Origin: Aliiglaciecola sp. 3_MG-2023
Lineage (GTDB): Bacteria; Pseudomonadota; Gammaproteobacteria; Enterobacterales; Alteromonadaceae
DNA: 64,000 nucleotides
Assembly (NCBI RefSeq): GCF_030548205.1
Contig: NZ_JAUORV010000017.1
Span: forward strand, 53,373-117,372
Direction: 5' to 3'
A model generated the notes under the pieces. That model saw nothing but the letters and a program-made list of their open reading frames with translations. It had not been told where the DNA came from and ran no database searches. The position numbers were made by a program, and so were the translations under genes. Positions 56,874 through 64,000 of this stretch are shown here, in pieces (the stretch's first letter is position 1; each line of letters begins with the position of its first letter).

Positions 56874-58340
56874 TTATGTGACGTTTATCAGTTCGACACT
56901 ACCATCTTCTCTAACTTCCGTTATGGTGCCACTTGGTTCTTTCATAAATAATAATGCTACAAAGCCCAACACCGCGGTACTCGCAATCACAATGAAAAAG
57001 GTAGAGGTATCTACAAGGGAATAAACAGTTAAGTATACGACGGCTCCAACGTTGCCATACGCTCCTGTCATCCCAGCTATTTGCCCTGTTAAACGACGTT
57101 TGATTAACGGTACCACAGCAAAAACGGCTCCTTCTCCAGATTGCACAAAAAAGGAACAAGCCATTACGACAACTACCGCTAACCAAATTGGCCAGGTTGC
57201 ATCTATAAAGCTCATTGCAAAGTAGCCCAATGCTAAACCGGCAGTGAGTATCAATAATGTTGGTTTACGTCCAAATTTATCAGATATCAGGCCGCCGCCT
57301 GGACGAGACATTAAGTTCATGAACGCATACATTCCCGCCAATAATCCGGCCGTGGCCATATTTAACGTAAAGGTATCAGCAAAAAAAGCTGGCAGCATGG
57401 AGACTACCGCCAACTCTGAACCAAAAGTCGCAAAATATAATATATTTAACACCGCAACCTGCTTAAATTCGTACTTGTGAATTTCTGGAACTGGCGTGGT
57501 GAATATGTCTTTATTCACTTGGTAGGTTTTATACACATCGAAAATGTATAGTGCTGCAAGACTCAAATACAATATTGTTCCCACATCATTACTTAATAAA
57601 GAAACACCGTTTGGTGAAAGCTTCCAGTTAAGTAGAGCCAAAGCCAAATACATTGGCGTTTTCATAACCAATAAAAAATAAAAGTCTTTCACACTAGTTA
57701 CTTCCAAACCTCCGAGATTTTTTGGACGGAAGTAAGTCGAACCTTTAGGGGTATCTGTGGTGTTTTTATAATAAATTACACTAAAAATTAGGCTCATCAC
57801 CCCGGTAATCCCAATAGCATAACGCCATCCATTGTCACCGCTGAACAATAATGCAATGGTAGGCAAAGAAAAAGCGGCTGCGGCTGAACCAAAGTTTCCC
57901 CATCCTCCATAAACACCTTCAGCTGTGCCTAACTCCTTTGGAGGAAACCATTCACTTACCATACGGATCCCGACAACAAAACCAGCGCCGATGCAACCCA
58001 TAGCAAAACGCGCTATTAACAACTGTTCGAAACTATTAGCCAGAGCAAAAGCAAAGCAGGGAATGGAACAGATGGCTAATAGTGAGGAATACACCAGCCT
58101 AGGACCAAATTTGTCGGTTAATGAGCCTATTAACACCCTAGCAGGAATCGTTAAAGCCACATTAATGATTAATAGGGTTTTCCATTCACTAATCGTCAGC
58201 CCCACGCCGTCGACAATCGCTTCTTTTAATGGAGCCATGTTGAACCACACAACAAAGGTGATAAAAAAGGCCATCCACGAAAGATGCAGTGTTTTCATTT
58301 TGCCTGTAAAAGACACTAGATTAAATTTTTCAGCACTCAT
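56874..58340 (-). CDS. MFS nitrate/nitrite transporter (NarK/NasA type)
   Basis: 488-residue nitrate/nitrite porter (NNP) family permease with about 12 membrane segments. The two family signatures are clear: [20 protein letters not shown] in the first half and [15 protein letters not shown] in the second, with Arg in [17 protein letters not shown] set the start at ATG 58340 (AGG ten bases upstream). The open frame extends to 58391, but that runs through the leader terminator. It gives the cell a second nitrate importer beside NrtABD. First gene of an operon with the kinase/phosphatase. Confidence 0.92.
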   Translation of the reverse strand: MSAEKFNLVSFTGKMKTLHLSWMAFFITFVVWFNMAPLKEAIVDGVGLTISEWKTLLIINVALTIPARVLIGSLTDKFGPRLVYSSLLAICSIPCFAFALANSFEQLLIARFAMGCIGAGFVVGIRMVSEWFPPKELGTAEGVYGGWGNFGSAAAAFSLPTIALLFSGDNGWRYAIGITGVMSLIFSVIYYKNTTDTPKGSTYFRPKNLGGLEVTSVKDFYFLLVMKTPMYLALALLNWKLSPNGVSLLSNDVGTILYLSLAALYIFDVYKTYQVNKDIFTTPVPEIHKYEFKQVAVLNILYFATFGSELAVVSMLPAFFADTFTLNMATAGLLAGMYAFMNLMSRPGGGLISDKFGRKPTLLILTAGLALGYFAMSFIDATWPIWLAVVVVMACSFFVQSGEGAVFAVVPLIKRRLTGQIAGMTGAYGNVGAVVYLTVYSLVDTSTFFIVIASTAVLGFVALLFMKEPSGTITEVREDGSVELINVT

Positions 58341-58377
58341 TTTATATCGCCTAGTTCGCTTCCGCTTTTCATTGAGC

Positions 58378-58424
58378 AAAAAAAAACCCACTCAAAATCC
58401 CCATAAGAGGAAAATTGTGCGGGC
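58378..58424 (-). terminator. Leader terminator (attenuator) before narK-like gene
   Basis: On the minus strand GCCCGCACAATTTTCC pairs imperfectly with GGGGATTTTGAGTGGG and is followed by nine T, about 38 bases before the start codon. Less perfect stem than in the other two leaders but the longest U-tract. Confidence 0.8.
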
Positions 58425-58457
58425 TTCATTGCCTGACGAAGAAAATGCACTGTCGCA
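58422..58457 (-). ncRNA. ANTAR-target RNA motif in narK-like leader
   Basis: Minus strand P2 = GGC-AATGAA-GCC (58422-58433), hexaloop with A1 and G4, overlapping the terminator's 5' arm. At the expected distance upstream lies TGC-GACAGT-GCA (58446-58457), whose hexaloop does not have A1/G4 unless it shifts by one base to ACAGTG. So P2 is clear, P1 uncertain. Confidence 0.62.
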
Positions 58458-58517
58458 AATCTCGCCATATATGTTTAATTGTTTGTAGATCTTTATACTT
58501 ATTTTTTGTCTTTCAAA

Positions 58518-58533
58518 AGCAAAAATGAGGCCA
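58518..58533 (-). promoter_or_regulatory. Sigma-54 promoter of the narK-like operon
   Basis: Minus strand TGGCCTCATTTTTGCT: TGGC at -24 and perfect TTGCT at -12. Predicted start near 58507, leader about 166 nt. Confidence 0.65.
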
Positions 58534-58606
58534 CAACAAAAAATTAATATATTCCATTAAATATCAACAACTTGAACAATATCGACTTTCTCAAAACTAA
58601 GAGCTG

Positions 58607-58643
58607 CTATCCACTTTGGTGCAAGCCTGCACTCGAATGTGCA
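58607..58643 (-). promoter_or_regulatory. Tandem NtrC-like sites upstream of narK-like gene
   Basis: CTATCCACTTTGGTGCA (58607-58623, perfect right half TTGGTGCA) and TGCACTCGAATGTGCA (58628-58643, both halves, one base short), 21 bases apart and starting 74 bases upstream of the -24 element. Confidence 0.58.
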
Positions 58644-58781
58644 CTTTTAATCAGTGTGGAAAAATCCAAACTGCCATTTCAACACTCGATGAAGATAAAA
58701 ATAATGGAAACAACACATTGATAATTCAATATTGTTTCCCCTGGATCACAAATAAATAGGGCGCTGCTCATTATTTACCTG

Positions 58782-58787
58782 TATAAT
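58782..58787 (+). promoter_or_regulatory. Candidate -10 box for typA
   Basis: A TATAAT hexamer about 98 bases before the typA start. No convincing -35 hexamer at 16-18 bases upstream, so support is limited. Confidence 0.35.
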
Positions 58788-58884
58788 CCGCGCCCAAACG
58801 TAACCCTCGGCAATGCCAGTCTTTATAACTGTGCATTAATGGCAATCCGAGAGCATATTTATAAGTACAGGCTTACCGAACAAA

Positions 58885-60711
58885 ATGAAAGATATTAGTA
58901 AATTAAGAAACATTGCAATTATTGCGCACGTTGACCACGGAAAAACAACCTTGGTTGACAAGTTGTTGCAACAATCAGGCACCTTGGAAAGCCGAGGCGA
59001 AGCTGAAGAACGGGTTATGGATTCTAACGATATTGAAAAAGAACGTGGAATTACCATACTTGCTAAAAACACAGCCATTAACTGGAATGATTACCGTATT
59101 AATATCGTTGATACTCCTGGACACGCCGATTTTGGTGGCGAAGTAGAACGCGTTATGTCTATGGCTGACTCTGTACTTCTTTTGGTTGATGCCCAAGAAG
59201 GTCCAATGCCACAAACGCGTTTTGTGACACAAAAAGCGTTTGCCCAAGGCTTGAAGCCAATCGTGGTTATCAACAAAATTGACAAGCCAGGAGCACGTCC
59301 TGATTGGGTAATGGATCAAGTTTTTGATTTATTCGATAACCTAGGTGCAACAGATGATCAATTGGATTTCCAAGTTGTTTATGCTTCTGCACTTAACGGG
59401 TGGGCAACCAGAGAAGCCGATAATCAAGCTGAAGACATGACGGATTTGTTCCAAACAATCGTTGATGTTGTAGATGCGCCTGATGCGGATCCTGAAGGTC
59501 CTTTCCAAATGCAAATTTCACAACTTGACTATAACTCTTACGTGGGTGTTATCGGTGTTGGTCGTGTTACTCGCGGTGTTGTTAAACCAAATCAACAAGT
59601 CACTGTTGTAATGGCTGATGGCACTAAGCGCAACGGTAAAGTAGGTCAGGTACAAGGTTACCTTGGTTTGCAAAGACACGAAGTCGATTCAGCACAAGCT
59701 GGTGATATCATTGCAATCACCGGTTTAGGTGAATTAAAAATCTCTGACACCATCTGCGATCCTAATGCAGTAGAAGCCTTACCTCAATTATCTGTAGATG
59801 AACCTACTGTAACCATGACATTCCAGGTGAATACTTCTCCATTTGCAGGAAAAGAAGGTAAATACGTTACATCTCGTAATATTCTTGAGCGCTTACAAAA
59901 CGAATTAATTCATAACGTAGCCTTAAAAGTAGAAGAAACAGAAGATCCGGATAAATTCCGCGTATCAGGACGTGGTGAACTACATTTGGGTATATTAATT
60001 GAAAACATGCGTCGTGAAGGATATGAATTAGCCGTTTCTCGCCCAGAAGTAATATTGAAAGAAATTGATGGTGAAATTCACGAACCTTTTGAAACATTAA
60101 CCATTGATGCCGAAGAAGAGCATCAAGGTTCTATAATGGAACAAATTGGGCTTCGTAAAGGTGAATTGACCAATATGTCTCCTGATGGAAAGGGCCGTAT
60201 TCGTATGGACTTCATGATCCCAAGCCGTGGTTTAATTGGTTTCCAAACAGACTTTATGACAATGACTTCAGGTTCAGGCTTGATTTACCATACGTTTGAT
60301 CATTACGGCCCACATAAAGGCGGTTCAATCGGTCAACGCAAGAACGGTGTACTAATCGCCAACGCAACAGGTAAAGCACTAACCAACGCATTGTTTAATC
60401 TACAAGAACGTGGTCGCTTGTTCATTGGTCACGGTGTAGAAGTATATGAAGGTATGGTTATTGGTATTCACAGCCGTGACAACGACCTGACTGTAAACGC
60501 CCTTAAAGGTAAGCAATTAACGAACGTTCGTGCATCTGGTACTGATGAAGCTCAGACACTAGTTCCGCCGGTAAGAATGTCTCTGGAGCAAGCTCTAGAA
60601 TTTATCGATAATGATGAATTAGTAGAAGTAACCCCTGAAAGCATTCGTATTCGTAAGAAGTTACTGACTGAAAATGAAAGAAAACGCGCTAGCCGCAGTA
60701 AAGAATCATAG
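58885..60711 (+). CDS. typA: Ribosome-associated GTPase TypA/BipA
   Basis: 608-residue translational GTPase used in stress and low-temperature ribosome assembly. G1 [10 protein letters not shown]2 with RGIT, G3 [16 protein letters not shown]4 NKID; then EF-G-like domains II, III and V and the BipA-specific C-terminal domain (about 480-608) ending in a basic [15 protein letters not shown] tail. The ATG is used without a strong ribosome-binding site. Divergent from the nitrate region. Confidence 0.97.
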   Translation: MKDISKLRNIAIIAHVDHGKTTLVDKLLQQSGTLESRGEAEERVMDSNDIEKERGITILAKNTAINWNDYRINIVDTPGHADFGGEVERVMSMADSVLLLVDAQEGPMPQTRFVTQKAFAQGLKPIVVINKIDKPGARPDWVMDQVFDLFDNLGATDDQLDFQVVYASALNGWATREADNQAEDMTDLFQTIVDVVDAPDADPEGPFQMQISQLDYNSYVGVIGVGRVTRGVVKPNQQVTVVMADGTKRNGKVGQVQGYLGLQRHEVDSAQAGDIIAITGLGELKISDTICDPNAVEALPQLSVDEPTVTMTFQVNTSPFAGKEGKYVTSRNILERLQNELIHNVALKVEETEDPDKFRVSGRGELHLGILIENMRREGYELAVSRPEVILKEIDGEIHEPFETLTIDAEEEHQGSIMEQIGLRKGELTNMSPDGKGRIRMDFMIPSRGLIGFQTDFMTMTSGSGLIYHTFDHYGPHKGGSIGQRKNGVLIANATGKALTNALFNLQERGRLFIGHGVEVYEGMVIGIHSRDNDLTVNALKGKQLTNVRASGTDEAQTLVPPVRMSLEQALEFIDNDELVEVTPESIRIRKKLLTENERKRASRSKES

Positions 60712-60730
60712 TCAGTATTAGAGACTTTAT

Positions 60731-60760
60731 AAAAAACCGGCTGAAAATGCCGGTTTTTTT
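60731..60760 (+). terminator. Intrinsic terminator of typA
   Basis: AAAAAACCGGC-TGAAAAT-GCCGGTTTTTT (60731-60759), 20 bases after the typA stop. Confidence 0.94.
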
Positions 60761-60853
60761 ATATCTGTATAAAACGAAAAATCCGACTACGTTGCATATT
60801 CCTGCATATAGTTAATAATAAGATATCCATTTCTAACCCCATAGATTGAATGA

Positions 60854-61414
60854 ATGCAAACAAGACCCTTCCCAGTTTTTGAAACCCACCGACTTCGATT
60901 AGATCAGTTAACTAAACTAGATAGGCAATCTATATTTGAGGTTTTCTCAGATCCTAAAGTGGTGGAACATTATGATGTTGAACTATTTAAAAACATTCAT
61001 GAAGCAGATAGGTTAGTAGAGTATTTTGACTCTCGATTCACTAGTGATAATGGTATTCGCTGGGCCATCCGCAATAAAGAAAATGGAGACTATATTGGTT
61101 CTTGCGGTTTTACCCATTGGAATAAATATGATCATAGTGCAGTGCTTGGCTACGAATTAAGCCAAAAATATTGGGGAAATGGCTTTGCCTCAGAAGCGGT
61201 CCGAAAAATTACCGACTATCTATTTTCCCCTGACTTTCATTTTTATATTCATAGAATCGAAGCCCTAGCCTTACCTTCTAACATCCCCTCTGGCGCATTG
61301 TTGAAAAAGCTTGGCTTCAAATTTGAAGGAACCCTACGCGGTAAATGCTATTGGAATGAGGACTTCCATGATATGGATATGTACGGTCTATTAAGAGAAG
61401 ATCGCACTACCTAA
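60854..61414 (+). CDS. GNAT acetyltransferase (RimJ/RimL type)
   Basis: 186 residues. Begins with the family's ETHRLRLDQLTKLD and contains GYELSQKYWGNGFASEAVRKITDYLF (motif A, acetyl-CoA binding) and SGALLKKLGFKFEGTLRGKCYW (motif B). RimJ/L-type enzymes acetylate ribosomal protein N-termini or small substrates; the target here is unknown. Single gene. Confidence 0.88.
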   Translation: MQTRPFPVFETHRLRLDQLTKLDRQSIFEVFSDPKVVEHYDVELFKNIHEADRLVEYFDSRFTSDNGIRWAIRNKENGDYIGSCGFTHWNKYDHSAVLGYELSQKYWGNGFASEAVRKITDYLFSPDFHFYIHRIEALALPSNIPSGALLKKLGFKFEGTLRGKCYWNEDFHDMDMYGLLREDRTT

Positions 61415-61668
61415 AATTGCAAATACAAATATCGATAAAATAAAAGCACAACAAAACAACCTTTTGATTAATCTAACTCAACGGACCTAGCCGTTAGTTG
61501 TTTAATAACTTTATGACACGCAAAAAGCGAATAATCTCAAAATGGTTTTTATCTAATGATAGATGAAGAGTTAGATTCAATCTCACTCATGTTGTTTTTT
61601 ACAAAATAGGTCGTGCATCTAAAGATTGATGCACAACCTGTGTCTTGGACTATTCAATCAGCATGAAT

Positions 61669-63489
61669 TCAAATAGATGTATTTTCAATATATTGATCTA
61701 CAAGACGTTCTAATATTTCCAATGGAACTGCGCCATTCTTTAATACTACGTCGTGATAATCAGCCAAATTAAATTTATCTCCCAAGGCAACTTTAGCTTT
61801 TTCTCTTAGTTCTAGAATTTTCATCATTCCAACCTTATAAGAAGTAGCCTGCCCCGGCATCACTATATAACGCTCAATTTCAGAAACCACATCACTCTCT
61901 GCGATCCCAGTATTGTTTAACATGTATTCTATTGCTTCTTCCCTAGTCCACTTTTTAGCGTGGATCCCTGTATCAACAACTAAACGAACAGCTCTGAAGA
62001 GTTCAGCCTGTAATCGTCCGATATTGTCATACGGGTCTTCTTCAAATCCTAACTCCCAAGCTAAACGCTCAGCATATAACGCCCAACCTTCAGTATATGC
62101 CGTAAATGGTGATAAAGTTCTAAAAATAGGTAAGCCTTCCAACTCCATAGAAATACTAACCTGGAAATGATGCCCAGGAATAGCTTCGTGATAAGCTAAC
62201 GTGCGCATTCCATACTTAGGAGTGGCTTTAATGTCATAAAGGTTAGCGTAAAAAACGCCTGGCCTTGAACCGTCCATAGAGGGTTGTTGATAGTACGCAC
62301 CTGGCGCTGTTTTTTCCTTAAACTCAGGTATCCGTTTAACTTCCATACTGGCTTTAGGTAGCACATTGAATACTTCCCCCATAGCGGCATTTATTTCATC
62401 TAAGATAGTTTGATAATCCGCTAAAATTTGAGCTCGACCTTCATCTGTATCAGGGTAATAGAATCGCTCATCATTTTTTAATGCTTCAATTGCAGTGGTG
62501 AAGCCATCACTAACATCAAAATCTTCTGCTTCCAAAATCGTTAATATTTGTTTTTGAATTCTATCCACTTCAGATAACCCAGTCTGATGTATGTAATCAG
62601 CGCTATAATCGGTAGTAGTGAAAAACGCTAAGGCTTGTTGGTACGCAATATCACCACCTTCTAAGCGCCATAAACCGTCGTCAGTACCAGCTTTACTTTT
62701 TAGTTTTTCAAAATAATTAATATATGATTGGTACGCTGGATATACTTGGCTAGCAATCGCCTTAGAAGTTCCTGCCAACACTCGTGATTTTTCACTTGTA
62801 TCAAATTGTTCAGCATCGTCAATTTTCTTTTCTAGCGATGTATACAAGATATTCTCTTCAGGCTGTAAATCAACAAACGCCTGCATTTCATCTAGAACAC
62901 GCTCGATAACAAAAAGTGGCGGAATTATATCTTTTTCCTCTCTTTTTAATAACCCTTCCATATTCTGCGCAAATTTAACACCGAGTTTGTTTAACCTTGC
63001 ATTGTAGTTTTCAGCATCTTCCACTGTATTAACTTGGTGTTGAGCATCCATAAAACTGGGAAAATCACTCTGTAAACCAAATAATTGATTCACAGGATAA
63101 TTGTGGAAACGATATGGTTCAGACGCTACTCCAGCATCCAATAAGTAAAGGGCAATTTCTTTTGATAAAAGTTGTGATTCATCTAAAGAACTGTCTGAGT
63201 AGTCTAATAAGGTTGCCCGTACTTCTTTCATAAGTACGTACATCTCGTCATTTTTTTCTAAGCTGTCGTCATTCAACTTAGCATTATGACCTTTGAATCC
63301 CATGCCATCCAAAACGCCAATGGATGTCAAAAGCTCAGGGTCATCTAATGCTATTTTTATTAAGGTACGATCTAAAAACGCGCGAAAAAACAGAGGTTTT
63401 TTCGCATACCACTCGTGTGCGCCTAAGGCACCACCAAACAATATAAGTGTAAGTAGTAACAGGCCTGTCCATTTAAAAAACTTCTTCAT
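61669..63489 (-). CDS. DUF885 family protein, putative metallopeptidase
   Basis: About 606 residues. N-terminal membrane anchor or signal (TGLLLLTLILFGGALGAHEWY), then a largely helical DUF885 domain. The HExxH-like motif is HEAIPGHH near residue 440, followed by a Glu in TAYTEGWALYAERL, as in zinc metallopeptidases of this clan. Hence a probable periplasmic carboxypeptidase-like enzyme. ATG 63489 keeps the signal at the very N-terminus; the frame is open 24 codons further. No partner genes. Confidence 0.82.
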   Translation of the reverse strand: MKKFFKWTGLLLLTLILFGGALGAHEWYAKKPLFFRAFLDRTLIKIALDDPELLTSIGVLDGMGFKGHNAKLNDDSLEKNDEMYVLMKEVRATLLDYSDSSLDESQLLSKEIALYLLDAGVASEPYRFHNYPVNQLFGLQSDFPSFMDAQHQVNTVEDAENYNARLNKLGVKFAQNMEGLLKREEKDIIPPLFVIERVLDEMQAFVDLQPEENILYTSLEKKIDDAEQFDTSEKSRVLAGTSKAIASQVYPAYQSYINYFEKLKSKAGTDDGLWRLEGGDIAYQQALAFFTTTDYSADYIHQTGLSEVDRIQKQILTILEAEDFDVSDGFTTAIEALKNDERFYYPDTDEGRAQILADYQTILDEINAAMGEVFNVLPKASMEVKRIPEFKEKTAPGAYYQQPSMDGSRPGVFYANLYDIKATPKYGMRTLAYHEAIPGHHFQVSISMELEGLPIFRTLSPFTAYTEGWALYAERLAWELGFEEDPYDNIGRLQAELFRAVRLVVDTGIHAKKWTREEAIEYMLNNTGIAESDVVSEIERYIVMPGQATSYKVGMMKILELREKAKVALGDKFNLADYHDVVLKNGAVPLEILERLVDQYIENTSI

Positions 63490-63775
63490 TTTTAATCCAA
63501 TTTTTATTTTATTATTTCCCAAACCAACTATGACAAAATTATGATTTATTGTGAATAACAAATTGCTAACGAAATAGCACTGTGAGCAGCAAGGTTACTA
63601 ATGGATATCGAAACTAAGTAGTGGATCACATTTTGATTGATCAAGTGGATCAGCTTCCAATTGATATTGACACAAGTCACGGAGCGTAGAGAATGCTGTT
63701 TATTGAGTTTTGTTTGCGCAAGCTGAGTTAGCCTATCTGAAGCCTTTAAATAATACATTAGGTCATTCACCACTC

Positions 63776-63928
63776 CACGGGCTAAAGCCCGAGCTACACC
63801 ATTAAGAATGTAGGCTGGTATTTATGCCAGTAGCCTTTTTCACGGGCTAAAGCCCTAGCTACACCATTAAGAATTTAGGCTGGAATTTATGCCAGTGGCC
63901 TTTTTCACGGGCTAAAGCCCGATCTACA
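63776..63928. repeat. 65-bp tandem repeats with GGGCTAAAGCCC palindrome
   Basis: Two full 65-base units (63776-63840, 63841-63905) and a third partial one (63906-63928). Each unit starts CACGGGCTAAAGCCC, a palindrome, followed by a conserved CTACA segment and a second hairpin (AGGCTGG...CCAGTAGCCT). Units 1 and 2 differ at only a few positions. Extragenic, REP/BIME-like. The region 63490-63775 before it shows no gene I can support. Confidence 0.85.
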
Positions 63929-63972
63929 TTCATTATATATGCTCTCACATGGGGGTAAGCGAGGATGTTTTA

Positions 63973-63985
63973 GGAACGCAGTTCC
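63973..63985. repeat. Short palindrome near the window end
   Basis: GGAAC-GCA-GTTCC inverted repeat, 45 bases after the tandem array, within a GC-richer stretch. May be another member of the same extragenic repeat family; the window ends before this can be judged. Confidence 0.4.
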
Positions 63986-64000
63986 GCCCGAGCGCACGAC

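Noticed and set aside
58341..58391. N-terminal extension of the narK-like protein
   Set aside because: The extra 17 codons overlap the leader terminator and U-tract; the internal ATG at 58340 starts at the normal family position.
63546..63773. 75-codon minus-strand reading frame upstream of the DUF885 gene
   Set aside because: No ribosome-binding site, no family features, and it ends against the promoter region of the DUF885 gene.

Overview
The window looks like chromosomal DNA of a marine gammaproteobacterium of the order Alteromonadales (Glaciecola/Paraglaciecola/Alteromonas type). The reasons are the low-to-moderate GC content, the tyrS-mepM-anmK block, the orphan CbiB-like gene behind mtnN, and the large set of DUF families common in that order (DUF2937, DUF2726, DUF2750, DUF6776, DUF4124, DUF885). 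This placement is inferred from gene content and was not computed. No rRNA, tRNA, prophage, insertion sequence or CRISPR array was recognised.

Layout. 0.7-6.6 kb: glutamate synthase operon gltBD. 6.7-9.3 kb: small and envelope proteins (DsbA/FrnE-like, DUF2937, a secreted protein, DUF2726). 9.4-12.6 kb: S-adenosylhomocysteine disposal (mtnN, ahcY) with an orphan CbiB-like membrane protein between them. 12.8-15.3 kb: a small cytosolic protein overlapping a Cys-tailed GNAT, then a PuuB-like amine oxidase. 15.3-19.2 kb: tyrS, mepM and anmK (translation and murein turnover/recycling). 19.2-22.7 kb: an Lrp-type regulator, a long cystathionine-synthase-type PLP enzyme and a divergent 2-hydroxyacid dehydrogenase. 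22.8-24.8 kb: a membrane diguanylate cyclase and two small proteins. 24.9-29.1 kb: RND pump with adaptor. 29.3-36.0 kb: erpA, DUF6776, a ClC protein, hemJ, an S9 peptidase and folE. 36.1-40.7 kb: nitrogen regulation (ntrC/glnG, ntrB/glnL, a DUF4124 protein, glnA). 41.0-58.3 kb: a complete nitrate/nitrite assimilation region. 58.9-63.5 kb: typA, a GNAT and a DUF885 peptidase-like protein. The last 225 bases are a 65-bp tandem repeat array built on a GGGCTAAAGCCC palindrome.

The most informative part is 36-58.5 kb. It holds both halves of a nitrogen circuit: the general nitrogen-status regulators NtrB/NtrC and the nitrate-specific NasS/NasT pair, next to their probable targets. Reading the minus strand, glnA, nrtA, nirB and the narK-like gene each have a -24/-12 (sigma-54) match of the form TGGC(A/C)T...GCT, with NtrC-like sites 63-74 bp further upstream. 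nasT has a weaker version of the same layout. The three nitrate-specific transcription units (nrtA-nrtB-nrtD-porin, nirB-nirD-nasA-ybiB, narK-kinase/phosphatase) each also carry a leader of about 160 nt. In each leader a GGC-hexaloop-GCC hairpin, with A at loop position 1 and G at position 4, overlaps the 5' arm of an intrinsic terminator just before the first gene. This is the RNA target expected for the ANTAR antiterminator NasT. The predicted logic is AND control: transcription starts only under nitrogen limitation (NtrC/sigma-54) and reads through only when nitrate releases NasT from NasS.

Novelty candidates are the fused PP2C phosphatase-Ser/Thr kinase co-transcribed with the nitrate transporter, the TrpD2/YbiB-type gene at the end of the reductase operon, and the outer-membrane porin at the end of the nitrate ABC-transporter operon.
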